Below are positions 22,688 to 37,675 of a stretch of DNA of 64,000 nt, one piece after another; position 1 is the first letter of the stretch; each line of letters opens with the position of its first letter. The stretch spans positions 30,019,245 to 30,083,244 of the forward strand of contig OY848917.1 in NCBI GenBank assembly GCA_963693285.1, given 5' to 3'. The notes below the pieces were generated by a model. The model saw only the letters and a program-made list of their open reading frames with translations, had not been told where the DNA came from and made no database searches. The DNA comes from Xestospongia muta (taxonomy: Eukaryota; Porifera; Demospongiae; Haplosclerida; Petrosiidae). The position numbers were made by a program, and so were the translations under genes.

Positions 22688-25600
22688 CTACAATAGAATA
22701 TACATAGACTTATAATCAACTTTCAAACAGTATTGTTATATGTTGTAGCAGTAATGAAGTAAGTTTTACCTAATGTACTCTCTACTGTTGTAGTAGGACA
22801 TGATGAATCAGTAGTGTCAGGTGATATTCCTTTATAAATAAAATATATCTTAACAATTATATTATACTACAGGATTTATTACCTGATGAAGGAGAGCTGA
22901 TTGGGATAGTAGTTACTCCCATATTATCAGATCCTATTAGATAATATGTAAAAAAGCAAAAGGTCATCAAACAAAGACTGACCTTGAGATGTCTTCTCAA
23001 GGAGTGATTTATAGAAATGTTGAATATGATCATCAGTTAATGGTGTAAAATCCAGTACATGATGTACGTGATGTATATATAAGGTATAGAAGTACAATAA
23101 TATAACATTGTTACATGTACACTAAAAGTAAATAAGTAAAAGTACATTCACTTACAAAAGGATTACGTCCAGCAAAAACACTCAAACTGCTACAGTTGTC
23201 TTTTATAGCGACATGAGTACATTTGATAGATGATAAAAATGAGACACCACAGACATTTTGAACGTGTCGAAGATAATCATCTTGAACTGGTGACTCAGCA
23301 TTACTTATACTGAACAGTGCTTTTGTTACTAAAGAAGCAATGTGAAGAAATGGATCTTCACATTCGGTAGCCCCTTCCTGTATATCTTCCTCGAGATACA
23401 TGTAAGTGTGTCCAGTTAATAATTACACATAATCACAGGTTATTCAGACAGGGATTCATGTACAAGTTAAAAATTTTGTCGAGTCTTCAAAATCAAGTAA
23501 TAAACAGAAGGATGCTAGATGATTGTTGTTAGATTTTTCTTGAATGATTCACCCTTCCTTTTTCAAGTCATCACTAAGGGTCCAAAGTTTGTCCGAATAT
23601 TGCGATTTTCAGACACTTGAATGTATTGCACTATAGTGACTACAGCTAACATGTAAAAACGACGATTATTTTACCACAAAAGACATAGATAGTTGGTATA
23701 TGTTCTTGTAAACTACGAGTTTGTAGCTTATGCGGTTTAAGAGCAACAGGCAGCCAAAAATTAGTCTGTCTGAATATTGATTGCTTTCTCAAGACTGGTG
23801 ATTCAATAACCACTACCATTTTTATTGTTTTTAAGTATATTTACATTTGACTGATATTTTATTAGCAATTACGTTTTGTTATGTGGATTTAAATTAAAAT
23901 ACCTTATTATGCTACTTTATTCTTGTAGAATTTGGGATCATAAAGTCATCCAATTATTAAAGATAACTTGAGCACAGTTTTCAATCAAGAAATATGTGAA
24001 ACTCCTCTGGATCTGAGGGACAGTCATTAAGGAGACTCAGATAACTTTAAACCACAGCTTTTAACTTAGGCCACTTGTTAGGATCAAGATTGGGATGGCT
24101 GATCAGTCACCAGTAATCATGTAATCGTTATACAATGCTTTAACAATTATGATCTCTATCAGCCATGTAAAAATGTGTGGTTTATTAATTCACACTGTAG
24201 TCTTGCTTGAAAGCTAATTTCAAGCTCTGTGTCCATTTTATATTATGTGTATTGTATTTTTATCATACAGTTGCTAATATTGTTGTCATAATTAAAATTC
24301 ATTAAGAAACTATTTCATTATTAAGAAAAACTTAAACAAATCTTATATAGTAGAATGTTATGAAGTATACATAAAGTAAGCCAGCACTGCAATACATATA
24401 GCTCCTAAGATCAAAATAAAACTAATCTTGAAATTTGATTTTTCTACAAAAATGCAACAGAACTAAATGAAATATACACACACACTAAATATATTATTAC
24501 ATTGTTAAATTATCACATATTGTACATGTTGTCATGGCAAATAATAGAGCCTGAATATTTACTGGTAGATAGTTAATTTAAGCAATGTAACACACATCCA
24601 CACACACTAAAATCACATGTGGATGCATACAGATACATACACATAGATAACATGTAACAAAGCAATACATTACCAAACAAACAAAGACTAACCTTGGCAT
24701 ATTTTCTCAACAAGTGATTTAGAGGCATGTTCAATGTAATGTTTGGATATCTCTGGATTTGCTAAGAAGTCTGGTATAGTCTTGGCTAGAGCTGGTTCAT
24801 TGATAGGATGTTCTCTGATGACATTGATAAGATTCCTCCAGGTTACATTAGCTGAATGTGTATTAATCCAGATCTGCAGGACTACAGAAAGCTTGTTAGT
24901 GTCATTATAGCGAGGATTGTAGTCAATAGATTGAATTTTTCCATCAGGTATTTCCAGTGCTTCTCCAATCTCTCTCCATTTATATTCAATAGGACCAAGG
25001 ACATGCTGAAGATGAACTTTTTTAGGTTCTTTGACTAAAGATAAAAATACATTATGTAATGCAGTCAACAATAGCATGACCTCAACAGAGAGAAACAGTA
25101 ATATACTAGGGGAAATATTGCATTAGCTACTTTAGCCTTAGAGTGTGTGCCTAGGGCAATGGAATGTATTGATTCACATATACATTTTATGAAGATTAGA
25201 CCTGAACATCAATAAAAGAGAGAATTAGTCTCTTTCAATAAATTGCAAATTAAAGTGACTCAACAGTGTTATTATTTGTTGACTTATATATATGAACAGA
25301 TAAATGAATGGATGAAAACTGTTCTTGGTGACAAGTAACCTTTAGACATGAAGATTTGTATGAGCTCAAGTACACATCACAATGCTTTAATAAATGGCTG
25401 TCTGAAATTATACCATATAACTATGTATATACTTGAACTATATGAAATACTATACAATAAAGATTAGTAGTCTTACCTAATATATTTTCAACTGCTGTAT
25501 TAAAACAAGCGAGTGAAAGAAAAAGATACAGAAGTAAAACATAAACAACATAAACAAACATACCTGACAAACCTTGGCATGTCTTCTCAACAAGTGATTT

Positions 25601-28600
25601 AGAGTAACATTCAATGTCATCATCAGTTAATAGAGGTGAGGCAAGATTCTGTACAGGATGTAGATAGAGCAGTACAATAAGATATGTTCAAAATTAAAAC
25701 TACATGTACATTGTTACATATACATTAAAAGTGAAAACAAATAGTACATTCACTTACAAAAGGATTACGTCCAGCAAAAACACTCAAACTGTTACAATGC
25801 TCCTTTATAGCAACGTGAGTACATTCGACAGATAATAAAAATGTGTCACCACAGACTTCTTGAATATGTCGAAGATAATCATCTTGAACTGGCAACTCAG
25901 CATTAATTGTATTGAAGAGAGCTTTTGTTACCAAAGGAGCAATGTGAAGAAATGGATCTTTGTTTCCTACAATCTCTTTGACATCACATGCAATGTCATC
26001 TGTCCCTATAATCTTGGCTTTACTAAGAACAGCAATAGCGACATCTTCCATTGAATAAAGTGTGCGTTTACAGACGTCGAGAGTATAAGCAGTAGATACT
26101 TGATTTGGGTGAATCATGTATTCATCACTTGTACATGAACAAAACTGCTCTTTAAGACTTAGGACTTTCTTAATGACTGAGTTAAAAACTTCGCGACTTT
26201 CATCCATTTCTTTATTTGATGTCAATACTGTAACACAACGATTGTGTTCAGATACCTCAACAAACACCTCAAAATTGTTTTTCCAATATATACCATTAGT
26301 CCATACTGTACAGCGACGAGCTAACTTTTGTACAGCAGGGTTAGTTACATTAATTATACCTGGTTTCTTTCGAGGAGGGAGGCAATAAATATAGGCGAGG
26401 CAAAGAAGGAGGATGTGAAGAAATCGTGTAGACAGAAATTGATTAGGATCTGGACACCATAGACACCATCCTAATCCATTTTCTACTTTGATATCAGTGG
26501 GTGGTTCAGCACTGACAAGTGCTGGAAAAAACAGAAGCTCATCTAATGGCAGAGGTATTGATGCTGATATGTTAGTTTCAACATCATCAAGTGTGCTTGA
26601 TTCAATCACATGGCAAAATTGTAAACTTCTAAGAAACCCAAGTAACATATCAGTATTGTGATGAGGAAATGCTTCCTTGAGAGCTGACAGAGGTATAATG
26701 CCAGTATTACTAGCCATATCTCGATAAACACGCTCAATTGCTGCTGGGGCAAATAGGACACCATTGATTTCTGAAAGCAGAGCAGCTCTGTTTATAATTA
26801 TCCAACTTTCACCTTCCTTGTTTTTGAGGAATAAGATAAGACCCTTGTCACTCAAAGTGGACAAGAATTCAAGTAACACTGACATTTCAGATGGAAGAGA
26901 AGGATCATTACGCTCTTTTAATAAAACACATAGCTCTTTTAAACTAATAGCTACTCTTTCAAGAACCTGAAGAAAGGAGTATTGGACGTGGCAATAAAAA
27001 CTTATTTTGTCGGATCGATCGAGTACAGCTTTACAGCTCTTTGACAACATAGCGATAAACTCTTTGACAACTTTCCCTCCAGGACGATGGCATTCCATTG
27101 GTATGAACCCACAGAATTCTTGTGAATAGGCTGCTTTCTCAACAACTTCATCCACCAATTTAGAAATTGGATTCAAGCTAGTAGTCAACTCATCTAGTCG
27201 ACTTCCAACGACAATAATTTGCGATTGCTTTGAACTCTTCATTCCTTTGCTGATGTTTTCAATGAAGTTAAACCAGTAGTATAACTCTTTTCTCATTGTC
27301 TCCTTGTTGTTGATTAGCTTGGAAAGGACCAAAAACACAGCAGGCGAGCTCAACATGAGATTTTCGAGTATAGCAGCATGACTACTGTAATATTCCCTGT
27401 GACCAGCGAGGTCATAGAGAACGACATTCCCTATTTCATGGCTTGTGAAGGTATGTGAATTAATACCAGCTGTTAGTGATTCTACTGTAACACATTCGGA
27501 TGCATCAAACTTGTGATCAGCTGGTTTCTTAGCTCGTTCCATGATGACGGCAGTAAGGGAACTTTTCCCTGCAGTAGTGTTGCCACACATAAAGACTTTA
27601 CCATAGGATTCCACAGGGAAGTCAGCTTGACATTTCTGAAATGGCTCAAACATTTTTAAAATTTCAAAACGATTCTTGTGACCTTGAGGAACAAGTTCCA
27701 TAGGTGTTTGTTTATCTTCGTTCTTGGACATCGGATCGACTTTCCCAGATGATAATAGAAGCTTGATAGCATCAACTGAGCCTCGAGAACAAGCATAATG
27801 AAGTGGTGTGAATCCACTCTAAGAGAGAACAAATAGCACTAAAATTGTACAGTATTAATATTGTTGTTAATTTACATTTAAAATGACAAGTGGTAATAAT
27901 ATGAAGAAATATTGCTACAATTACATACTTTGACTTTAAATTAAACAAAATGTATGGTCTAGATGTATCAAACTAGAAAATGATAAGTCAGATTATATGT
28001 GTCATCTTTAATATTATTCAATTGATGAAGCAGTTAAAACATGACTGTCATCTTATATATAGGTTTGACAATGGGTTAGTGGGTTTTTTTAAGAACAAAG
28101 GTGAAACCCAAGTGATCTATTTCTTTAGAAACCTCCAAGGCATTGTGTAACCACTTTTAACAATTTTGACCCTTAAGACCAACCCAAATGTCCCCACTCA
28201 CACAACAAGTTCATCTCAAGTGTGATGACTCAGCAGAATTCAAAATAATTCCATTTGATGTAAATGACAAACACAAGGTATCTTTCAATAAATAGATACC
28301 TCATTTTATAAACATTTGCACTTCATCAGTAGATAGATACCTCATTAACATCAAAGGGAATTATTTATAAATTGTTTAAAAACACTCAAAGCACTAAATT
28401 TATTAAAACAATAAGAATTTATTTAGACTTGATTATCTGAGAAAAGATGAGCCAGAGCCTGTACAATTATCAACAAGATTATAATTGTAATAATCATCTT
28501 AAGACTATCATGATTGACAACAATATCATGTAACGTTTTTGGTAATATAAAGCTAAGTATGTAACTAGGAAGGTAAAAAAGAAAGAGGTCATATTGAAAT

Positions 28601-29560
28601 AATGATAACTAATACCTAAACTACAAGTGAAATCACTATATCACATGAGACCAATACAAGTGGTTGTAAATAATTAACAAACACTAGCTATATTATCTGT
28701 TATTAGAATCAATAAGATGTCTTTATGATAGCAATTAACATTTTTGCGAATTATTGAGTTTTGTTGCTGAACACCAAGTGGAAAGCCAATAATAGTTGTG
28801 GGGACTCTTAATCTAAACTAGAGCATAAATGTCTGAACTCATGAATGCAACAAATTATAAGTCAGTGTGTACAATATGGAGGAAGCTAGAGAACATAGGA
28901 CAAAGAAAGATGCTAATTCATCAGCAAGAAATGGATGTGAGATACAAGAAGCAGCCGTTGTGCAGCCATGACATAGTTTTGAAGTAAAAGGGCTAGCACT
29001 AGAGACTTCCTAATGAATCCAAAGGTATGTAGACTTTCTTTCCATCAGAAATTTGCTCATGAAAATAAGGGCAAGTTTAACATTTTCATAGGAGAAAGTT
29101 CCTTAACGATGCCATGCCAATATTCAATCAGGGTTCCTTAATTTCAGGAATCTTGTGGCTGCCATCTCTGGAAGCATGCAAGTAAGGCAGTTCAATCTGC
29201 TGTAAGTATTATAGCCAATAATTATAGTCATAATTACTATAGTACAGTAACACCATGGCTATCATGGTATATAAATAGACACAATGTATCTATGTAGCTA
29301 ACTACACAATTGCCACCTTAAGATTGATACAATACATCCACATACATTGATACAATACATCCACACAGCTAATTACATAGTTACCACCAATGGCTACATT
29401 GTATAGTAATCTATGGTTATCATGATACATACATGAATATGATACTTGTACTCATTAATCACAAAGTCAAAGTGTGTGTGGCAAGACATTAGTTAATGTA
29501 TTTGAAAGTTTGCAATATTAAAGAACCACTAAAAAAGTTTTAGAACAAATTTGTAAAGTT

Positions 29561-29612
<52 letters not shown>

Positions 29613-32600
29613 TATAGATAGATAAATAGATAGATAGATAGATACATATATGGACATGTATAACTATGTGGTCCAAACATAACTTAGGTCCATGTGACAT
29701 ACTGGATATGCTAGAAGTACAATCTTGTACAAGGGACGTTTGTTAATATAATTGTAGTTTCAATTATACTCACTTTATTCTTAACATCAATCTGAACAGT
29801 ATGGTTGAAAATTATCCTCATAAGGTCAACATTGTTATGGTAGGCTGCCCAGCGTAAAGCAGTATCATCATCCTGAGAATACAAAGACAGACATGCAATA
29901 AGTAACAGATTATAATTATATCTTACAACCTCCACATGGCTAAGCGTAATAGTACTTAGTTTGGTTGATTATCCGTTACCATGGAAAAGCACTATAAACT
30001 GCTATAATTTTAAAACTATTTATTATACAATAGTTTATCATATTACAAAAGATATTGTCTATCTTGTACTTGTATTTGCAAGCATACAGTCTAGAGAGAA
30101 AGTTTACAATATTAACATTTATAATCATGTGACAATTAAAGCTACAGTTATTATTTTTAGAAACAGGATATATGTCCATATTGCAACATTTCCCATTTCA
30201 CATACTACAATAGGGCAGTAGACTTAGTTTCATTCTAGACCCTTTCATGCCTGTCAGCTTATCAATAAGGATGAGAAGTTAACTAATTAAACTAAAGATA
30301 TGTAAACATATGTACTACTACAGTAAGTGGCTTTGTTAAATAGTACTATATTAACTCACTTTATCCTTGATGTCAACAGAACAGAGATTCTCAATCAGAA
30401 GAAGTGCAACATCTGTATGATTATTACTAGCAGCTACAATCAGTGCTGTCTCTCCGTCCTAATATAACATAAGATATAAAGAGAATAAAGAGATGTACAG
30501 GTAATGTTCCTTCTGTTAACATCAAATTATGACAAGATATGTACAATATGGCCTCAGAATATAATTTACAAAAATTAAACTACTAAGCATTCAATGTTTA
30601 TTAACTTAAGGTATATATTTATAAACATTGTACAGAGGCAACTGTATCATATTTCAAGAAATGATGATAGTAATTCTATTGCAAGTTCTACACTAGCACT
30701 GTGGTGTAATGAAATCATTCAATTACAATTTTTACAAACAAATATCTTTATTATCATATAACATTTAAAGCTATAGTTACTATTTTAGACTTGACAGAAA
30801 ACAGAATGTGGGTGGATAAAGGTCATTATTGCAACATTTCCTAATATAAGTAATACCAGAATGAAATTCACAACAGTAGTCTGAGGATGACATTACTTTC
30901 TACATTTCACATATTTTAATAGAGCAGTAGGCCTTGTTTGCTTTTATATCTTATCGTCTGTCATCTTATTTATAAGAAGAGATTAGCTCATTAGACTAAA
31001 GATATGTAAACATATGAACTACTACAGTAAGTGGCTTTGTTAAACAATATTATATTAACTTACTTTATCCTTGATGTCAACAGAACAGCCACTCTCAATC
31101 AGAAGAAGTGCAATATCTGTATGGTTATTCTTAGCAGCCACATATAATGGTGTCTCTCCATCCTAATATAATGTAAGATATAAAAAGAAAAAAAAGATAT
31201 ATATAACTATAATGTTCCTTCTGTTAACATAAATTATGACTACAATATGTACAATATAGTCTCAGAATATACTTTACAAAAATTAAACCACTAAACATTG
31301 AATGGGTATATTCAGTATTTATTAATTTAAAGCATATATTTATGAAATTGTAGAGAGGAAATTATATCATATTTCAATCTACAGTAACTATCTTTGAATG
31401 TGACAGGAAACAGGACATATATCTTTATTGCAATACTTCCTATTCCAAATATTGCAAAAGGGCAGTATATTAAGTTATGTTCTAGACTCTCGTTTGCCTG
31501 TCAGCTTGTCAATAAGGATGAAGCATTTGCTCATTAAACTAAAGGTTTATAAACATATGAACATAACTACAACAGTAAGTGGCTTTGTTAACTAGTACTA
31601 TATTAACTTACTTTATCCTTGATGTCAACAGAACATTCTCTCTCAATCAGAAGAAGTGCAACATCTGTATGATTATTTGTAGCAGCTGCAATAAGTGCTG
31701 TCTGTCCATTCTAATATAACATAAGATATAAAGAGAACAATGAAATGTACATATAATGTTTCTTCTGTTAACATCAAATTATTATAACAATATGTACAAT
31801 ATAGTCTCAGAATATAATTTACAAAAATTACATCACTAAACATTGAATGGATATATTCAGTGTTTATTAATTTAAAGCATATATTTATGAAATTGTAGAG
31901 AGGAAATTATATCATATTTCAATCTACAGTAACTATCTTTGAATGTGACAGGAAACAGGACATATGTCTTTATTGCAATACTTCCTATTCCAAATATTGC
32001 AATAGGGTAGTATTTTAACTTTTGTTCTAGACTCTTTTTGCCTGTCAGCTTGTCAATAAGGATGACATCACATTTTGACAGGATATGTATAATGTGGTCT
32101 CAGAATATACTTTACAAAAATAAAACCACTAAACATTCAACTTAAGCTGTATATTTATAAATATTATAGAGAGGCAACTATGTCATATTTCAAGAAATAA
32201 TGACAGTAATTCTATTGCAATTTCTACACTAGCATTGTGGTAAGATGAAATTGTCTAATTACAATTTTTGCACACAAATATACTTATTATCATATAACAT
32301 TTAATGCAGAATGTTGGTGGATAAATGTAAATAAAAGATAAGGGTCATTATTGCAATATTTCCTAATCTAAAAATCAAGGCAAAAATACCAGAATGAAAT
32401 TTAGTGTAGTGGTCTGGGGATGACATTACTTCCTACATTTCACATATTTTAATAGAGCAATAGGCCTTGTTTGCTTTTATACCTTAATATGTCTGTTAGT
32501 TTATTGATAAAAAGGAGATGCTAGCTCATTAGACTAAAGATATGTAAACATATGAACTACTACAATAAGTGGCTTTGTTAAACACTATTATATTAACTCA

Positions 32601-35600
32601 CATTATTCTTAATATCAACAGTACAGCCTCTCTCAATCAGAAGAAGTGCAATATCTGTATAGTTATTCTCAGCAGCCACATATAATGCTGTCTCTCCATT
32701 CTATTATAACACAAGACATATAGAGAATAAAAAGATGTATTTATGCATAGTAAATGTAAAAAGAAGTCATGTATGATACTACTGATGTGACAATAACAAC
32801 TTATAAAAGTTGTGATATTGTCCTACTAGTTTTATTTGATTCCACAGACTAACTTGAATGATATCACGGTGTCCAATAAAATAACTCAATTGAAAACTTA
32901 CAAATCAATTATCTTATTATCATGTGACAACTAAAGGTAAAATTACTATTTTTAAACTTGACAGGAAACAGTTCATGTGTCCTTGTTGCAACATTTCCTA
33001 TTTCACATATTGCAATGAACACTATCTATATTTAGAAGTGATGAGGCTCTCTAATTTTGCTATAATTTAAAAGATGTATTCTTATTTTATCGTAATAGTC
33101 TGCTCTAAAATAAATTACAATATGACAATCTAATTTGTTGAATTATATTAACATAGTGTATACCACATTAGTGATGTTAATATTGGCTTGTTTGTTGAGT
33201 GATTCTCTAACACCTTCTACATCACCTTCTTCTGCAGATTTTAGTAGAAGAGCATCCTGTAGAAGAGATCACAGTACATGATTTGTGTCTATATAACATA
33301 ACATAGTACTGATACAATATAATTCATTGATCATTATATTACATCATACATTATATGTAACTGATTAATGAGTTATGATGTATACCTAAACAATAGTGCT
33401 AGCATTACTAATAGAGGATTTAATATTACTCTAATTGACTTATGTTGATACTGTTAGTTTTGTATCCTGTCTCTAAAGTTATAGTTTATTCAACAACTTA
33501 CAACTTTTACTGCCTCAAGATTACTGGCTCCTGATTCTATCAATAGCTTCACAATGTCATCTTTATCTTCCAAATAGGCAGCATGTAAGGGTGTTCTGCC
33601 ATACTAAGTGATAATAAATATATTGTGTTAATTACGACAGATTACATAATATCAAATTAAACTATACAATTTGTAACACGCTATGTCTTGTCCTGTTTAC
33701 TGAATAATTCAGAAATATATGTAAGTATACAAAGCTTTCTGTTAGTTATAGGAGCTGTTTTACTAGATGTTGTTGAATACATTAATATAATTTGGTTGTA
33801 TAGTATACTTGTCAAATTAAACAAACAAATATCTTTAAGTAAAGTTTAGGATTTGTTTTTGGTTAGAGATCATAATTTGTAATATGACAAAATTGTCCAA
33901 TTCTCAAAATATTTCATTTCTGTGCATACTTGAAACAAAAGGTATGTTGAACTAAAAGATCTTTTCATACCTACATAATGCCTGATAGCTGTGTCTATGT
34001 AATTATGAAAAGGCATTTATTTAAAAGCTGTATTATTATATTGAGTAATTGTGGGATGTCAAATGAGTCAAAACCCCTTTATATATAGTTTCTTTAACAA
34101 AACATCTGCCCTCTGTTTACAAGATGCAGCCCTCTATGTTATGTCTTTATCAGCCAACAAAAATTATATCTGCATTCTGAACTATACATCTGACATCTGA
34201 TAATACACACACACACACATAAGTAACCTTTGGTATATATATTTGATATCTAATACATACATGTGATGTCTGATTGAATGTCCAATAAAATTTTGATAGA
34301 CTTGGGTGGAACTTGTTGTTACTTTTAACTCTTTTTAGTTGAGTTTGAATTAAATTCAATTTTCTGCTTGATATGTGCTGACTCAATCCCTCATAAGTAT
34401 ATAGATATATCATATTAAAGTACAACCTTCTATTACTAGCACTGACTCTAGACATTGCTAAGTGATGAACAACATCTAAATACTGATACATGTTCCAGTC
34501 ATTTTAACACTTCATCAAAGGAAACCTATGCCATGACAGTTCACCTACTTGAATTAAATTTAACTTTTTTTTTAATATATCTGTATCTCTATGAGGGATC
34601 TAGTCAGAACATATCAAGTAGAAGAATACTCAGCTCAAAAGAGTTAAAAAATAATAAACTCCATCCAAGTCTATAATAAAGTTTTATTGGACATTTGATC
34701 AGATGTCAAATATACATTTCAGACATCAGATATATATATATATATATATATCAGACATAACATAGAGGGTTATCACTTGTAGACAGAGGGTACATGTACT
34801 GTTAACATAGAAAACTGCATGTAGTGGTTTTTGACTCATTATTTGGTAATCCATATACATACAGATTGTTTTTTGTTAATTTCCTATGTGACTTCTGTTC
34901 AATAAACATCAGTAATATTCAGTACATGTACAGGTCAATATTTACATAGTATAACATATATACATGATATGTCACTGACCTTGTCTAGAACATCAACTTG
35001 AGCTCCATGGTCTAGCAATACTTGGACTACTTCATCATCACCATTGGTGCATGCCATGCACAATGGAGTCTTGCCATCCTAAACAACATATAAATGTTAT
35101 TGTCACTTGCTACCACAAACTATATAACAAAATATTACTAAGATATATTAGGGAACATTCACTCTCTATTAAGAGAAAGTTCTTATTTTCAGAAATTGAG
35201 GAAAAGGATAAGGTGGACCTATTTAAAATCGTCAATTAAAACTTTCTATACTCCTCTAAAGAAGATTGGTACTTACAATAAATACAACAAGGGGTGTGGC
35301 TTATTGTCATTGTCATATAACCATATCTACTACCATCAATTTACATTCCTCACTTTAAAAGCATCATGTTCTTTGATATTTAAATAAAGAAGACAAGTCA
35401 TACTCATATGCTCTCTCTTTCTTAACATTACAAGTTATTATATTATATACTCATGTATACTACATTACAATAGTTCTCATATACACGTAGAGCTACATAT
35501 GTATATAGTTCATCAATAACAATAAACCACTCCCCTTGTTGTAGTAATTACATATACTGTATAACAGGGTTTTTTTAAGGGTAGCATATTTCGTGAATTT

Positions 35601-37607
35601 CGTGGAATTTAGGACAATCGTGAAAATAACTGACACGAAAAAAATTCCTACACAGTTAAACCATAGATTATTAATAAAACATAATAATCTATGGTTAAAT
35701 ATAAACCTACTTGTGACACGTGGATCAATACAAATAAGACGTTACTGAATTATTTCAAGAAATCTAGCTTTTTGCCTAATCCTAATGGACCCCTATCAGA
35801 ACAAATCCCGTCTTCTCGTAAAGTTTTGGCTAATAGATATGTTCAGAACCTACTTAATGATGAAAACCTTAGATCTAAAAAACGCCCATACACAAAGTAT
35901 TCTGAGTATGAAAGAGCTAAAGTAGTGAAGTGAGAATCCGAGATGAGAGTTACAAACTTAATACAATTTCTTAAAAACGAGTTCGCTGACTGTCCTTTAA
36001 AGGAGAGTAATGTTTGCACCTGGAAAAAGTAATATGAACAGGAAATTAAGCTATAGTGTATAGTTCACATGGTCTCCTTATAATTAAATTTTAGGGGGCA
36101 TGACTATAGAATGTGTAACAAATTCGTGAAATTTCCATTCATGAATGCAAATTTTAGCTTCATTTACAAAATATACTGTCCTAGAAAAAAACTGTTATAC
36201 GGTATAATATATGGCATGCTTTTGCATTAAAATTAGTGTTGCATTAATGGGTGTGGCTTCCACATGGTAATTAACTGTTTGTATACTTTTATACTATTAT
36301 TAAAACTTAAACCTTAAACACTTGAGCATACTAGGTACAGTCAGTACTGAGCCACTCCTATTATTACAATATTTAATTTGACACAAATGGTTAAAATGGA
36401 ATGAATAAACAACAACTAATGTTTTGTAGTTTTGGCAGATAAGGATTATTAAATTAATACCTACATTGAAAAAAGCTAACAAACACCAAGGAGTTAATGA
36501 AAGAAATATGATAATTATCTTAATTAAAGGAACAGTACAACTGTACTTGAGACACCTTACTTTGTTTGCCAGATCAGTCCTAGCATTAGCCTTTAATAAT
36601 TCTTTCACAATTTCATTGTCACCATTCTTTGATGCAATATAGAGAGGTGTCTTGCCTTCCTATATATACAGAGATAACTGTCATGTTATGAACATATAAT
36701 TAAATAGTGAGTATAATCATGTATATGTATGTTACATCTAAACAGTAACAATATACTCATGTAGTATGATAGAAAATATTATAAAACAAAACTAAAAAGA
36801 AGATACATAATACAAATGTGGTTTATATCAAAGGAAAACTGGTATCCATGTAAACACTCATGTAGCAAATATATGTATAGTAAAAGTACTTGTATTTGTC
36901 ATATTTAAGTGGATGTTTTATATGTAGATGTACAATGTATTTGCATGATAAAATGTCCAAGTGTTTATTTAACTCCGGACAGGTGTGTCACATTTTGACA
37001 TGTCTCAAAGCTTAATATAATGAGAAACTCAAGATAGTTTGCTATAGCAACTTGAGAAAAATCAAGCTTATTTAAGAAAGACTTCATTTAAAGCAACTGC
37101 TCACATACTTCAAATGCATCAATGGTTAGTAAACATTTTTACTATTAAAAAGGTTTAAAATGACAAGTTAAAATTTGCTATAAATTGACAAACAACAGCT
37201 AATATTTTGTATTTTGACAGTAAGGATTAAGAACTATGTTGAATAAACATCTGACCTGTTTTAATGTCGAATTAAAACGTTTTAAGTTTATTAAACACTA
37301 AGATATTTAGTCAAGGAAATATGATAATTATCTTAATGAGAAACTTACATTGTTTGCCAGATTGGTCCTAGCATTAGCTTTTAATAACATTTGTACAATT
37401 TCACTGGAGCCTTTCTTTGATGCAATATAGAGAGGAGTCTTGCCTTTCTATATAGAGATAAACGTCATGTCAGGAGGATATATAATTTTATCACTAAACA
37501 TCAAGTAAACATTTTCACTATGAACATAACTGATCACATGCTATTACTAATATGTGATTCCAGGTTCCAGTAAAGCAATTACCAAATTCCTAAGCGTGAC
37601 TGAACAC

Positions 37608-37675
<68 letters not shown>

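Noticed and set aside
26116..26388. Plus-strand frames inside the large GTPase exon (also 26764-26970, 60578-60784)
   Set aside because: Antisense shadows of the Roc-COR coding sequence, repeated in both copies only because the exon is conserved.
29961..30221. Plus-strand frame of 86 codons
   Set aside because: Lies in a gene 2 intron, is AT-rich and hydrophobic without domain landmarks, and overlaps another frame on the opposite strand.
34150..34676. Two overlapping frames of 113 and 73 codons on opposite strands
   Set aside because: They lie in the two arms of the foldback element and mirror each other.
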